Assembly (NCBI RefSeq): GCF_037975245.1
Contig: NC_092568.1
Coordinates: 3,981,001-4,045,000, forward strand
Length of the DNA stretch: 64,000 nt
DNA from: Apostichopus japonicus
Taxonomy: Eukaryota; Echinodermata; Holothuroidea; Aspidochirotida; Stichopodidae
Direction of reading: 5' to 3'
A program made the position numbers and the translations under genes. Below, piece after piece: positions 1 through 11,744 of this stretch (the stretch's first letter is position 1; the number at the start of each line of letters is the position of its first letter). The notes under the pieces were generated by a model. It had not been told where the DNA came from. It was given only the letters and a program-made list of their open reading frames with translations, and did not search any database.

Positions 1-2175
1 AGTGTACTGTAACAATTCAAATGTCTAGTTATTAATCAGACATTATTTGGCAGCTAGACGGTCTGAAAGTAATTCACAATTTAATACCTGACAATACCAT
101 ATGATTCTTGTGTGAACACCAATATATAAATTCCTGCACTTTGCCAGAATGAAAAGAAGAACTAGTTTGAAACTTTCTCCTTTTAGTTTACTTGTTTGTT
201 TTGTTTACATGGTCACCTCACTAACCACCCACATGCTGTATTTGATTTGCATAATACTTTCAATGTTGCACAGTGAATTACACTTGTCACTTTTTCATAT
301 GTTGCCATTGTTTCAATGTGAAAATATACCACTTACGTGTCCCCTCATAACATCTGCATTCTCACTCTGTCATGTCTGGAGTGTCCCTTGTAACCTCTTG
401 ACACCTGTTACCTCCCATGGTGACCAGTCACCTTCCATCAGCTTAACCTCCTTATAATCATTTAACCACCCGAAGTGTCTAGTTTTGTGCTCCAAAGAAC
501 ATTCAAATTTGGACATTTTGTATTAAAGGTGACTGTATATCAACATCAGGTATAGTTTTTTTTTTCTGTTTTTATGCCAAATATTTGATCGATTTAACAA
601 AACCTTGTACATGTGTCTACGACAGAGTTATTTCTTGTCATTCAATGTATTTATCTGAAAATTTTAAATTGTGAGTACTGTCATTTTTAAGGTGACCGTC
701 AGAAGTGTCAGGTTGAGCTTAAATATGTGGTCATTGTGTTTGTGCAAACATCTGCTCCAGTGAACTTGCCATTGTACGTGTCAATCACACAGTAATTTCT
801 TGTTATTACCTTGACCACTGACTAATGACCTCCCTTGTCAATGCATCACTTCATCATTGCATTTTTGTCTTGTCTTTTCACAACTCAATTTTTGTTTTTC
901 AAATTTAATTAAATTTCATGGAATTGGTTCAATAGGTTCAATACAAATTTGCTCCTCTGCTGAAAATGCCAAGGCTATAGTATTCAGTGGTCCAAAAGAA
1001 TGTTAAATTCATGCCTCAACAAAGAAAAATTGAACTTGTCAGTGGTTTTAGACAAGATGATGTTACCAAAAAGGAGGCAAAGAACTTCTCCTACAAATTG
1101 ATTTATTTTCCATGTTTGCCAAAGTTCAGAGAAAAGTTTTGTCTCTTTCAGGTTAAATTGTTAGGCTTGGGGTTAATATGCTTTCTCAGCATAATTAGAG
1201 TGTACATAGTGAGTGTGGGTGAGACTTAAAGAGAACACACAACAAAGTACTGTACGATGTTGAAATGAGCTTCATTTGTAAAAATAAACGCGTTTGATCA
1301 TCTCCAAATTTCCTAGCTTCTTGTCTTATTGCTCTGCTCCTTCAGAGCTCTGTAGCTGAGACAAAATGTCCAATTTAATTTTTTTACCCAAAAATTCCTG
1401 ATTTGGCAGAAATGTGTGATATCGTAATATGGATTCTGCTTACAAATTGTTTCGGTTTTTAAAATTGAAGTGAAACTTGAAGGAATGATATATGCTACTG
1501 ATATGTAAAATGTTATGTAATTGTATGAAGCCTCTCCTTGTTTTTTCTTGCATTTGTCTGGTATATTCCTGTGTCTTTCGTGAATAACTTCATCACAATT
1601 AATAGAAATGACTTGCACCTATAAACAACATGAAAGACAAAGACTGATTGATGTGTTGTCCATCTGCAATACATCAAAAAATGATTTCTTCCCCAAATGC
1701 CAGATAAACTCCTGATGAGACAAATTAAAGTACCAATTGTTTGTTGGTTTCTTTTGTCTCACCAAGTGAACAACTGCAGCAAGGAATGTGAAATATGGAC
1801 CAAGTGTTTCTTGTTATTTATCTCCGTAAGCTTACGCTTTATATCCAATAATAATAATACCTTTACAGGCTTCGAAATTCAGGCTTTTACTGACGGAATA
1901 CCAGTAGATTTCCAAGTTTGTAAGTAGAAAAAAAAAGCATCCCAAATTTTTCTACCAGTGAAAAGTTAACGTTTCTTTTGTATTAATTCCTGAAAAATGC
2001 AAGGGCGAGTTTGATTTTTAGCCAGGATTTTTTTTATGCCACCGACATATGTGAACAAGTGGGTTAAACTTGTGCAATTCTAGGCCTGCCTCTAAAGAAT
2101 TTCGACAAGTTTTCACTCCTAACTTGTGTGATAGAGCCTTGGGTAATGCAAGCAACATTCTCGTCTACTTTTCAG
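1..2175. other. IFT43 intron or upstream sequence, no gene recognised
   Basis: AT-rich DNA before the first IFT43 exon I can support. That exon begins in the middle of a codon, so an earlier coding exon must exist; I looked here for the tryptophan- and arginine-rich segment that precedes it in vertebrate IFT43 and did not find it. The open frames here are short and of low complexity. Most likely intron. Confidence 0.5.
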
Positions 2176-2228
2176 CGAAAGACTTCGACCTGACAGTGGA
2201 AAGAAATCAGCCGAGTCTGACGATGAAG
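2176..2228 (+). CDS. IFT43: IFT43 internal exon (first visible)
   Basis: Acceptor ...ctacttttcag precedes 2176; donor gaag|gtatgc follows 2228. It encodes [17 protein letters not shown] plus one base. The start aligns with the FRLRP segment of human IFT43 just before the DIPxIPD motif. Length 53 bases; phase in 2, phase out 1. Confidence 0.85.
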
Positions 2229-5200
2229 GTATGCATTTAAAAAGCATCTGTCTGTCTGTTTGATTGTCTGTCTATCTGTCTGTTTCTATAAAGCATAGAT
2301 ATTTTAGAAACCTCTAGTGTAGTATACAATGAAGGTATGCATTTAAAAAGCATCTGTCTGTCTGTTTGATTGTCTGTCTATCTGTCTGTTTGTCTATAAA
2401 GCATCTGTATTTTAGAAACCTCTAGTGTAGTATACAATGAAGGTATGCATTTAAAAAGCATCTGTCTGTCTATTTGATTGTCTGTCTATCTGTCTGTCTA
2501 TAAAGCATCTGTATTTTAGAAACCTCTTGTGTAGTATACAATGAAGGTATGCATTTATAAAGCATCTGTTTGTCGGTTTGTTTGTCTGTCTATCTGTCTG
2601 TTTGTCTATAAAGCATCTGTATTTTAGAAACCTCTAGTGTAGTATACAATGAAGGTATGCATTTATAAAGCATCTGTTTGTCGGTTTGTTTGTCTGTCTA
2701 TCTGTCTGTTTGTCTATAAAGCATCTGTATTTTAGAAACCTCTAGTGTAGTATACAATGAAGGTATGCATTTAAAAAGCATCTGTCTGTCTGTTTGATTG
2801 TCTGTCTATCTGTCTGTTTGTCTATAAAGCATCTGTATTTTAGAAACCTCTAGTGTAGTATACAATGAAGGTATGCATTTAAAAAGCATCTGTCTGTCTG
2901 TTTGATTGTCTGTCTGTCTAGCTGTCTGTTTGTCTATAAAGCATAGATCTGTATTTTAGGTTTATTATGGTTTATTATTCCTACGAAATAGAAAAGTTTG
3001 CATACAAGTCGTCTTTCGATGTCTATTATTTATTCAACTTTACAATATTTGCATTGTTTGAATCACCTTGATCAGTTTGATGGAAATCAGATGATTATGT
3101 ACACTCCATTCTCAAGGTGAAGTTTTTTTATAATTTGTAAGTTTGTGTTTTCTTCAGGTAATAACTTTGTCAATATATTTGCTCTGTTAGCTTTTCGTGT
3201 GAACAAGGAGGCAATCAACGATCATATTTAAGGTCATTTATCCAAAGACGAAAATTCTATCCAGAAACATGTTTCAACTTGATGAAATCTTAAACATAGA
3301 GAGAGAAAGTTTACGGGTAAAGGAAACATGACCAGTTTATGACATTTCAAGGATAAATCAACTAGAAGATTATAATAGGAGAGTTAAAATTTTGAAGAAC
3401 ATATCTACCCTGGTGACTTCATCACAGACCAAGTACATTTATCGTCTGTCTGGAGTAAGGGCGGGATTAGCCAGAAAAATTGGTTACATTCAATCAACCA
3501 TTTCTTGAGTTAGGGACAAAATGTTGTGAAGGGGTTTTCAACTTTAGAACAATGTGGAATATTGATCTCCTTTATGGTAAGTGTTATTACGTTGCCAAAC
3601 ACAGGAATATCCCTTTAAGTTTCAATCAGGATGAAGGCTTTCATGATTCTATCTTGTTTGCAAGCCTTCTGATGTCGATAATTCTGGATGTGTAATGAGT
3701 CCGATTTACATTTGAAAAAGAATGAACATCATTTTCATTATGTCATGTATGAGCTGATTTCCAAGGTCCTCACCTCTGAAGGCTCTCTTTTCTTGTTTTG
3801 AGTCTTGTTTGTGTATATATGTGGGGTGACAATTTGAACTTGTTTTCAATGGCATTTGTGACTTGGCAGCGTTCACACTGATTTAATTTGCTTATCCCTT
3901 GGACTAGAAGGAGGTTGCCTGTCAGCCTATCAAGGATTTTTGTCGGCTCAGAGTCAGTTGCATAGGATTAAGAATTTATGTCTCAATGCAAACAGGTGGT
4001 TGTAGGAAAGCAAAAGAGGCTGTGGCGCCTACCCCCCACCCTCCCCCACAGACCTGTGAAAAAAAAGGAAAGGACATTCTTAGTTGTTAATTTGATCTGC
4101 CTTCAGGAATGTGAAAAATGTGTAAATGGATACGCTTTCCGCAGTTCATACGCACAAGTTGGTGATGTTGTGCAGACAGTGAAATAGCCATTTTGTTGTC
4201 AAGTTTGAAGTAGAGGGTGGGCTGCCGTATTGGGGGAATTGATTTATCAATTCCCCAAAAAAGTATTTTTGGGGGGGCTAAATCAAAACAGATGACATAT
4301 TTTGACAAAATGAAGACCAATTTTCTCTGCTAGACATTCCTGTCATCCCTGACCTTGATGAAGTGCAGGAGGAGGACATGGCGATGCAGGTAGCCGCTCC
4401 TCCAGTCGTGCAGGTGAACAGAGTCGCAACCTTCAGGGAGCTGGATAATGACCTTTTGAAGCATTCACAGTTGCTCACGTTGGTAAGGTTAACAATTTTA
4501 TGACGATATTCATTCCTTTATTAAAACACGATTGGTTACATCTCATGCTGCGCGACGATGTCATGATCTGGGAGGGAAAATTTATAACAGAAGCAATTCC
4601 ATGTTATAAATGTAAAAAGTTAAAATCAACTGGCTGCTTTATGTTACGGTCAAAGCTTGCATTATTTCCTCCCTCTCTTCTCCTTTTTTTAAAATTTCTG
4701 TTTAGATGTTTAAAGAACCTGTTAATAAAACATTAAAATTTGTAAAGAATTTTTTATAGTACCGTTTTATGGCAAATTGAAATCAATATGAAACGTAATT
4801 AGCATGGACTTTGCATTCTTATCGATCATTTTCATTTATTGGTTTCTCAAATCATGCATTTAATATTCTCAATCTTCTGAGGGTGAGAAGAGAATGATAA
4901 CAGAGAATTGGTGTGAAGAAAGTAGAACAATAGACCCTTGCAGTCTTGACAAAGTGCCCCACTCACTATAAAATTGCATATTAATGAGGCTGTAAATGTT
5001 TGCAAAATAAAATAAATAAACCAGAAAGGAACAGAGAGCTGGAAATACAATTTAAAATGATTTTGATCATACTCGTGAACAGTATATCATTAGTATTCAA
5101 ATTTATTTTGGACCTGTACACTTTGACTGTATCAGCTCATAATACAGATAACAAAAACAGACTTTAGAGGGAAAGAATGCAAGAAAGGTCTTACAGAAAC

Positions 5201-6998
5201 ACAAAGAAGATTTAACCAAACATATTAAAAATTGAATGTTTTCTGTAATATATTTTGTGGAAAATTTCAAAGCATATTTCTAGGAGCTGACCTTATTTCT
5301 GCATATGTGACAGGTGAGAATTGTGCATGAGAAGTTGACAAACGTGAATTTCTCGGTTTCCTCTCCTGCTCAGAGATGCCTTTGGCAAATTATTTATTTC
5401 AGATTAAAGAAGATCAAACAATTAACACACTTTAGTCTGTCTCTGAAGAAGGCCCTGCTGTATCAAAACATCAGTTCATCTAAGTTTTTAAACAGTTTAA
5501 TGTTGTCATCATAACCAGGCTAAAGTGAAAATGGGAGGATTTATGTGCCATCTGAGCTTTGACAAATTATTTATTTAAGAATAAAGTAGATCAAACAATT
5601 AACACACTTTAGTCTCTCTCTGAAGAAGGCCCTGCTGTATCAAAACATCAGTTCATCTAAGTTTTTAAACAGTTTAATGTTGTCATCATAACCAGGCTAA
5701 AGTGAAAATGGGAGGATTTATGTGCCATCTGAGCTTTGACAAATTATTTATTTAAGAATAAAGTAGATCAAACAATTAACACACTTTAGTCTCTCTCTGA
5801 AGAAGGCCCTGTTGTATCAAAACATCAGTTGGTCTAAGTTTCAACAGTTCAATGTTGTCATCATAACCAGGCTAAAGTGAAAAGGTTTAAGGGGTCAGGT
5901 ATATTCAATTCAATATTAGAGAATTAGTGAGCTAATAAATGATGGAATCTTCTCCCCCCCCCAAAAAAAATGGAAAAGCCCATGTAATGTTTGATCTCAT
6001 ATTAATCTAGGTTTATTCTCATCCTCTTTAAGTAAGGCAGAGTACTGTTGTTTTTAATTACGGTGTACTGCATTGTTATGGATTTTTAAAAGTACCGAAT
6101 AATGAGAACAGTATACAGCACATGCCGCCTTAAATTATTAGAATCAACCAATATATTTGTCTTCTCCATTAATAAGTCTGTTTCAATCGATATGAAATGC
6201 CTGGATATTAAACTTTGTCCACAACATAAATGAACAGTAGCTACTCGGTGGTATATAATTAAGGCCATAACAATTAAATGAAGGTTGATGCATGTCAGTT
6301 CCTTTCAAGCCTTGGAAGGGTAGGAATGACATTTAGAATCAGAGAGCCAATGGTACCAATCCTCACAGTCATCAATTGAGCTTAAAATTGTGATGTAAAA
6401 AGCATAAATGGGTGGCTTTGAGGGCGATATATTAGATTTCTTTACATTTTTGTAAGGAAATATCTTCAAATTATTTTCACCAAATTTGAACTTTGTTGTG
6501 TCTATAAAAAAAGACTGTTTTTAAGCAGTCCTATATTTAATTGTTACAACTGAGACCTTACTTAAAATAAACTAATGACACTTAATGATCTATGTAATTG
6601 TTGTTAAAATCTGTCTGATTGACGCAGTGTTAAACGATAATAGAATATACTGTATATAAACCCCAAGGAGTACTTACTAAGAGTCATGTTTTAGCTGTCA
6701 TTCATGTACCCTTAATTACTGTTCACACTGTCATGATGTGTCCTCAAGTGGGCATGAACGTGCAAAATTACTCGCAAATTGAAGATGATTATGCTATGTT
6801 TTTTCTCTCAACATGTGTCGCTTGCAGGATAATGAGATAGATCTTAAACTCCTTACCAAGTGTCTTTCGGCGGAATCGGAGGTGAAAGAGGAAGACAAGC
6901 CGTGGATCTGGGAGCATCTATTTACAGAAATCTCTTCGGAGCTGCAGACAGAATGGGATGAATTGGAAGGGAAAGATAATTCAGAGGCCAAGGCTTGA
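2176..6998 (+). CDS. IFT43: Intraflagellar transport protein 43 (IFT-A subunit), 5'-partial, three exons
   Basis: IFT43 is a small subunit of IFT complex A, which acts in retrograde transport in cilia and delivery of membrane cargo to them. Joined exons 2176-2228, 4334-4482 and 6828-6998 read continuously, with consistent phases, to a TGA at 6996-6998. The protein contains the family's signature block [15 protein letters not shown], then QVAAPP, then [12 protein letters not shown], then DLKLLTK, and near the C-terminus the conserved pattern W-x-W-E-H-L-F-T-E with a later TEWDELE. Order and spacing match human IFT43 from its middle to its C-terminus, so the N-terminal part is missing to the left of the window. 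It converges on FBXO11. The first intron in the window carries a minisatellite that starts at the splice donor. Confidence 0.93.
2225..2955 (+). repeat. Minisatellite (104-108 bp unit) seeded at the IFT43 splice donor
   Basis: About seven head-to-tail units. Each begins with the exon-end/donor sequence atgaaggtatgcattta, then a TCTG-rich stretch, then a block containing ttagaaacctctagtgtag. The donor GT falls at 2229 (the authentic one), 2335, 2443, 2547, 2655, 2763 and 2871, giving periods of 106, 108, 104, 108, 108 and 108. Two adjacent units share a variant tract (tgtttgtcggtttgtttg), which suggests recent unit duplication. The last unit decays after about 2950. Confidence 0.95.
2956..4333 (+). 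other. IFT43: IFT43 intron, remainder
   Basis: Unremarkable AT-rich intron between the minisatellite and the next exon. A short hairpin (ggggaattgat / atcaattcccc, arms 4233-4243 and 4246-4256, 2-base loop) lies near the 3' end, followed by a G-run. The acceptor is ttttctctgctag at 4321-4333. Confidence 0.7.
4334..4482 (+). CDS. IFT43: IFT43 internal exon
   Basis: Acceptor ctctgctag before 4334, donor ttg|gtaagg after 4482. It encodes the most conserved part of IFT43, from [15 protein letters not shown] through QVAAPP to [12 protein letters not shown] and LLTL. Length 149 bases: two completing the split Asp codon, then 49 codons, leaving phase 0. Confidence 0.95.
4483..6827 (+). other. IFT43: IFT43 last intron
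   Basis: AT-rich intron of 2345 bases. It contains the 177-bp tandem repeat annotated separately; I saw nothing else coding or structured. It ends at the acceptor ctcaacatgtgtcgcttgcag. Confidence 0.8.
5365..5885. repeat. 177-bp tandem repeat, about 3 copies, in IFT43 intron
   Basis: The phrase attaacacactttagtct recurs at 5421, 5598 and 5775, exactly 177 bases apart. Each unit also carries aagaaggccctg, aaacatcagtt and tcatcataaccaggctaaa. Copies are nearly identical apart from a few substitutions and small deletions in the third, implying recent duplication. Confidence 0.92.
6828..6998 (+). CDS. IFT43: IFT43 last coding exon
   Basis: Acceptor cttgcag before 6828. It encodes [11 protein letters not shown], the acidic linker, WIWEHLFTE, a TEWDELE motif and a short tail ending AKA, then TGA at 6996-6998. 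Human IFT43 has the same order ([26 protein letters not shown]). It joins the preceding exon in phase 0. Confidence 0.95.
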   Translation, partial: DNEIDLKLLTKCLSAESEVKEEDKPWIWEHLFTEISSELQTEWDELEGKDNSEAKA

Positions 6999-8217
6999 AC
7001 GAGTCCAGACCTCTTTGAGAAACTGACAGAAAAATAGATCGGTTTGCTCGTAGGGAAGCGGTTCTAAGAGGACCTTCAACCCAAGCAAGGGAATGAAATG
7101 AACTACAAGCCTCGTTGTCATTTGTGTGCCACTTAGCAACACTTTGTTTGTTAGTTGTAGACGGGTTAGAGAGGAGAGAAGCAGTGATGTGTACACTGAC
7201 AGAGAAGTCCTTTCCTCCTGTAGGAATCCTGTATGATTTGATGAAGAATGTACTGTGGTGAATGATGCTCAACTAGGAGGGTAGGAAGTGAGCAGGGGGA
7301 GGGGGGGGTGAGGTCATTTATCAGAAACACCAGACACTGTTTTCAACACTTTTGTTTGTTAGTTCTTGACGAGTACAAAGTCAAGAGTAGCAGTGATGTG
7401 AACACTGACTGAACAGGCCTCCACTTTTGAAGGAATTCTGTATGTAGTCTTGAACAATGACCAATGGGGATTTATAGCATTCACATTTGAAGCTAATTGA
7501 CTACATTTAGCTACTGGGTGCAAAATGGCTGCTCCTCCTGAATGTAGCACATGACCAATGAGTATCTATGGCATACACACCTGAAGCTACTGACTACATG
7601 TAATTAGTGGATGCAAAATGGCTCCTCCTCCTGAGTGTTGCACATGGCCAATGAGGATCTATAGCATACACACCTGAAGCTTACTGACTACATGTAGCTA
7701 CTGGATGCAAAATGGTTGCTCCTCCTGAGTGTAGCACATGGCCAAGGAGGATCTATAGCATACACACCTGAAGCTTACTGACTTCATGTAGCTACTGGAT
7801 GCAAAATGGCTCCTTATCTTCCTGAGTGTAGCACATGCCCAATGAGGATCTCAAAGTGCTCTCTTCAGCTCTATTAGAGAAAGACATTTTCTACTAAATA
7901 TGGTTAGAAATCGTAAAGCGATTACATCAGTGTGTAGCCAATATTATAAATGTCTCATGTTTGTCTGTAATGTGTAAGGAAATGTTTATCAGACTGAAAA
8001 CTTTCATCAATGTAATCTAATTGTAGAGTAAAACTAGGTGGAATCCACCCAGCCATGCTGTTAAATTCCAATCATAGAAGATGTTAAATGCTGCATACAT
8101 GTGTGTACTAGTAATAGATTTGATTTGGACCAATTGAAATGGCTTGTGTCACACTGTGTAGCATTTGCAAAGCTTTTACATTTCAAAAGTAACTGGAACA
8201 AGTTTGTGGGTAGTTTT
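6999..8217. other. IFT43 3' UTR and downstream DNA
   Basis: No coding signal. The 3' UTR must start here, but I found no canonical AATAAA in the first kilobase, so I do not place its end. A 93-94 bp tandem repeat occupies about 7390-7860. Confidence 0.5.
7390..7860. repeat. 93-94 bp tandem repeat downstream of IFT43
   Basis: Four to five imperfect units sharing gcaaaatggct, cctcctgagtgtagcacatg, atctatagcatacacacctg and gaagcttactgac. The gcaaaatgg anchor sits near 7521, 7613, 7707 and 7801. The outermost units are the most diverged. Confidence 0.85.
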
Positions 8218-8845
8218 TAGCTCATACCAGCATGCTGGTGTGAGCTATTGTTACAGTGCAGCGTCTATCACTCTATCCGTCAACAATTGGTAAAACCGCT
8301 GCCACTCGCACAGTGTGTGATGGAATTTCATGAAACTTGGACACAAGGACCATTGGGTATAGGGCCATCAGAGATGGTCCAAAATTTGGGGTCAAAGGTC
8401 ACCTGTGGGCCGTAATGGGCCATTTTGTGGAAATACGCAAAATGCTTCTTCTCCTACAGATTCCATGGTACAATGTTGAGGGTTTGTCACGATAGTACTA
8501 TGGTACTTTTACCTTCAGGGTGTTCATGAATTTGAGATCAAAGATCAACTAGGGGTCTTTTGTGGCCCGGGCCGCGGCCCTATATTTTCAAATTGCTCCT
8601 GTTCGTACAGTGTATGGCCAATTATAATGAAACTTGGTCACAATGTTCCTCGGGATGAGAGTTACAAGGGGTGTTCGGAAAATTGAGGTCAAATGTCATT
8701 TAGGGGGTCATCGGGGGTCATTCTTTGTAATATTTTCAAATATCTCAATCTCCTCAAGATTTTGATGGATCATATTCAAAGTTGAACTGATGATTGTTGG
8801 ATTGTGTATGAATAAGGTGATGCCTAAAAATTTTTGGTCAAAAGT
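8218..8845. repeat. Interspersed repeat with a palindromic 5' end
   Basis: Starts with a 30-base near-perfect palindrome (8218-8247; halves tagctcataccagca / tgctggtgtgagcta, one mismatched pair). It is followed by phrases that recur within the element, such as atgaaacttgg(a/t)cacaa and ggtcaaaggtca / ggtcaaatgtcat. The right boundary is unclear. It looks like a dispersed non-coding transposable element; the family is not identified. Confidence 0.5.
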
Positions 8846-10725
8846 TAATTAATTACAATTAATCCCCATTGTTTAAAAAAATCTGAGCCTTCACTTTTTG
8901 CCAAAGTTCCTTTAATTTGTCTCCCAGTCCCTGCAGTGTTTGTTTACATTTGTGGTTAAGCCCTGCAGAGGCTGTTAGTGGAATTAAAGCAGTACTGGGA
9001 GTTGTTATTAACTGTTGAACTGTAAGCATGAGAGCCCTATAGCCAATCAGCACTTGCCGATTCTTAGAAGTCTTTGAGCCTGAGGTATGTAGGCAGCTTG
9101 TGAAGTTATGTCTTGTAGGGAGTGCTTGTGAAGTTATTTCTGCTAAGGTAGAGGGGAGAAAGTTTAATAGGGTAGGTCAGTGGTATTGTCTGAGAGAGTG
9201 GGTAAAATAGGATTTAAAGGGGAAAATAGGAATTATAGCCAGTGGTGTGGCCAGGGTTCTGCTAACGGAGGGGGGGGGGGTATCCCTCATGGGCCCAAAA
9301 TTGGTTTTGTGGGCCATACATTTTTAAGCTCGAAAAGGTATGAGCTTCTGCACCATTGGTGCTCTAGTTCTTGATAGGAAAAGAAAATTAAACATACAAA
9401 GGATAGGGTCAATGACAAGACTGGTCAGGAGAAATACTTGCAATGACTCTAAACAGACTAAAATGAAATTAATTGTTTTTACAACTATATGCTTCCACTT
9501 CATGTGTTGAAATCAAGATGTATTTAACATTGTGAATGATAGAAATTGACAGTATGATTCGTATGCTGTATTTACGGAGTTCAAAATTCCCTAATGTCAG
9601 ATAGAATATGGGTGATATGGTATAATTAAATAGATTATTTATTTTCAATGTACATATTTTAAGTCCTAGAAGACATTCAACCTGTCAGGTAAAAGCTGTT
9701 GCATGTTGCTTTTTTTACACAAGTGTTTGTATCTCAGAGTTTCACCTTCTTGTAGTACACTCTAACAGAGTAAACAGGCTATCATCCTCAGAAACATTTT
9801 TATTATTACCAAGGTCATTTCTTGGTCAATATCTGACCTTATGATGTTACAGTTGCATTAAGTAGGTCACAAGGTTAATTATTTGCATACAGTGGGTTGA
9901 CTATGATGTCCATAACGATGTGGCATTTTTGCAATAAACTGAAGTAAACACACACAACTTGAATAACAGAAGTATAGGCTTATTTTTTATTAAATTAAAC
10001 AAATTTGTATAAAATGTTATATTTCTCAAGCTATTCCCTCCCTTTTTGATCTCTGGTGATACGGAATGAAATTGACATGTGATTCCTCCTTATGCAGAAC
10101 ACTTGATGCAAAGTGCTGCAGCTTCTATCCAGAATGATAGATAAAGTAACCCGTCTTGTCACATAAATTCCCACGTGTGGCCTCTGAGGCTGCATTTGCA
10201 CAAATTTAACAAGCTTCTTTATAACCTAAAGGGGTGGTGGGAGGAGGCTGTCAGAATGACTTCTGAGCTTTTCAGGTTTCATTGTGTAATTTAATATTCA
10301 GTATTTGAATTAAGATAAAGATTATGTATTACATATGTCCAATATGACTGCCGAACTGTACACCCCTGTGACCCCCCAAGCCCTCCGGCTGCGAGAACTC
10401 TTTACTGATTTAAATACCCCAAATACTTTAACAAGGAGGGGTTTATTGCCATTCCATATTAGGCTCCTTGTTATCCTCCCAAAACGATTTCTTTCATCCA
10501 TAAAATTAGAATCCGGCTTGGGATTTTGAACTCCATGCAGTATAACACAGACTTAGAGTTTATTGGACGTCTCTTTAAAAAAGTTGAAACACATTGTAAA
10601 ATGTTACTTGAATATGCAGTATTTGAATTAAAAATAAAGGTTATGTATTACATATAATGTGTCAAGTATGACTGCTGCACTGTATTCCCCCTACCTCCCC
10701 AGCCTTCCTATATCTTGATGGAGAT
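8846..10725. other. Intergenic DNA with a diverged duplication
   Basis: No gene recognised. A segment around 10290-10400 (cagtatttgaattaa, ttatgtattacatat, tatgactgc, cactgta-like) recurs around 10613-10710, about 320 bases later. G-runs occur at 9268 and elsewhere. Confidence 0.5.
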
Positions 10726-11736
10726 CAGACGCGGTTCTAGTGACATTGTTTTTTTTTTTTTGGGGGGGGGCTAATACGCCGTTGAAGATGTTAAAAGATC
10801 ATCATCGTGCAATAAGCCAGTGGCGTAACGATGAGCCTGGGGCCCCGGCTCCTGGCCCAAAGGGGCCCCCAGCAGGTCCAAGCAAGGACGTCCGTAGAAA
10901 TGTTCACAAGGGGGGGGGGGTCAGTGTCATGTAGGTGTAACACACTACTTGATACTATCTAAGCGGAGCGCCATCAGTGGTTGGCGTGGAGTCTACCACA
11001 GATATTTTTTACAACAAATACTCCTAGATTGTCGGAAAAGACATTTCCCGGGCGTTTCAAGTTGCATTTTTGCGGTCCATCGTGAAACTTCGTTCATCTC
11101 TAGCTGCTTGTGTCACCCCTACCGATTCAGTGATGAGGAAGTCCTCTAAAGGGCGAGGGCGAGTCTTAACTCTTCCTCTAATGGGCTCATCTCGGATCTC
11201 AGCCATAACTTTAGAAAGTCCCATGATTTCTTCAAAGGCCTCATCTGATCTCATCATCTCTATGGCTGAAATTGTAGCTTCTGCCAACTTGGGAGGCATT
11301 TGCCATGGTCAAAGTCTTATCTTAATTGGAGTGTCAATGATAGAGAATTAGATTTCCCCAGCAAGTCGTACAGTATAGGAGACTCAAAGTGAAAATAGCT
11401 TGGAACGATCTAGGCTGGATGAACAGACCACGCGCTTCAGCTGCTTCACATCTGTTAACTGAGATGTTTGATTGACACATCAGAGCAAGAAAAACTTACA
11501 ACTTGCGAAAGCGACGGGTGTATTCCGGTAAATACATGACTCTCACTCTAGTATTATAGTTTGTAATGCGGTGAAACAACCCGTTGAACCCGATATAGTG
11601 CCATGGAGGTTTTTTTATAGTTACTAAATTATATATATTGTGCGGAATATATATATATATATATTTTTTTTGGGGGGGGGGGCTAGAATTAATATTGGGA
11701 GGGCTATAGCCCCCTCCCCCCGTAGAACCGCGCCTG
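10726..11736. mobile_element. hAT-like DNA transposon remnant with terminal inverted repeats
   Basis: The left end cagacgcggttctag (10726-10740) is the inverse of the right end cgtagaaccgcgcctg (11721-11736), allowing one or two mismatches. The flanks atggagat (10718-10725) and atggagac (11737-11744) form a 7/8 matching 8-bp target duplication. Ends starting CAG with an 8-bp duplication are typical of the hAT superfamily. G-runs lie just inside both ends. The interior contains an 80-codon open frame on the - strand (11057-11299), which I treat as a possible decayed transposon coding fragment but could not assign. A second CAGTGGCG-type end near 10818 suggests a nested copy. Confidence 0.7.
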
Positions 11737-11744
11737 ATGGAGAC

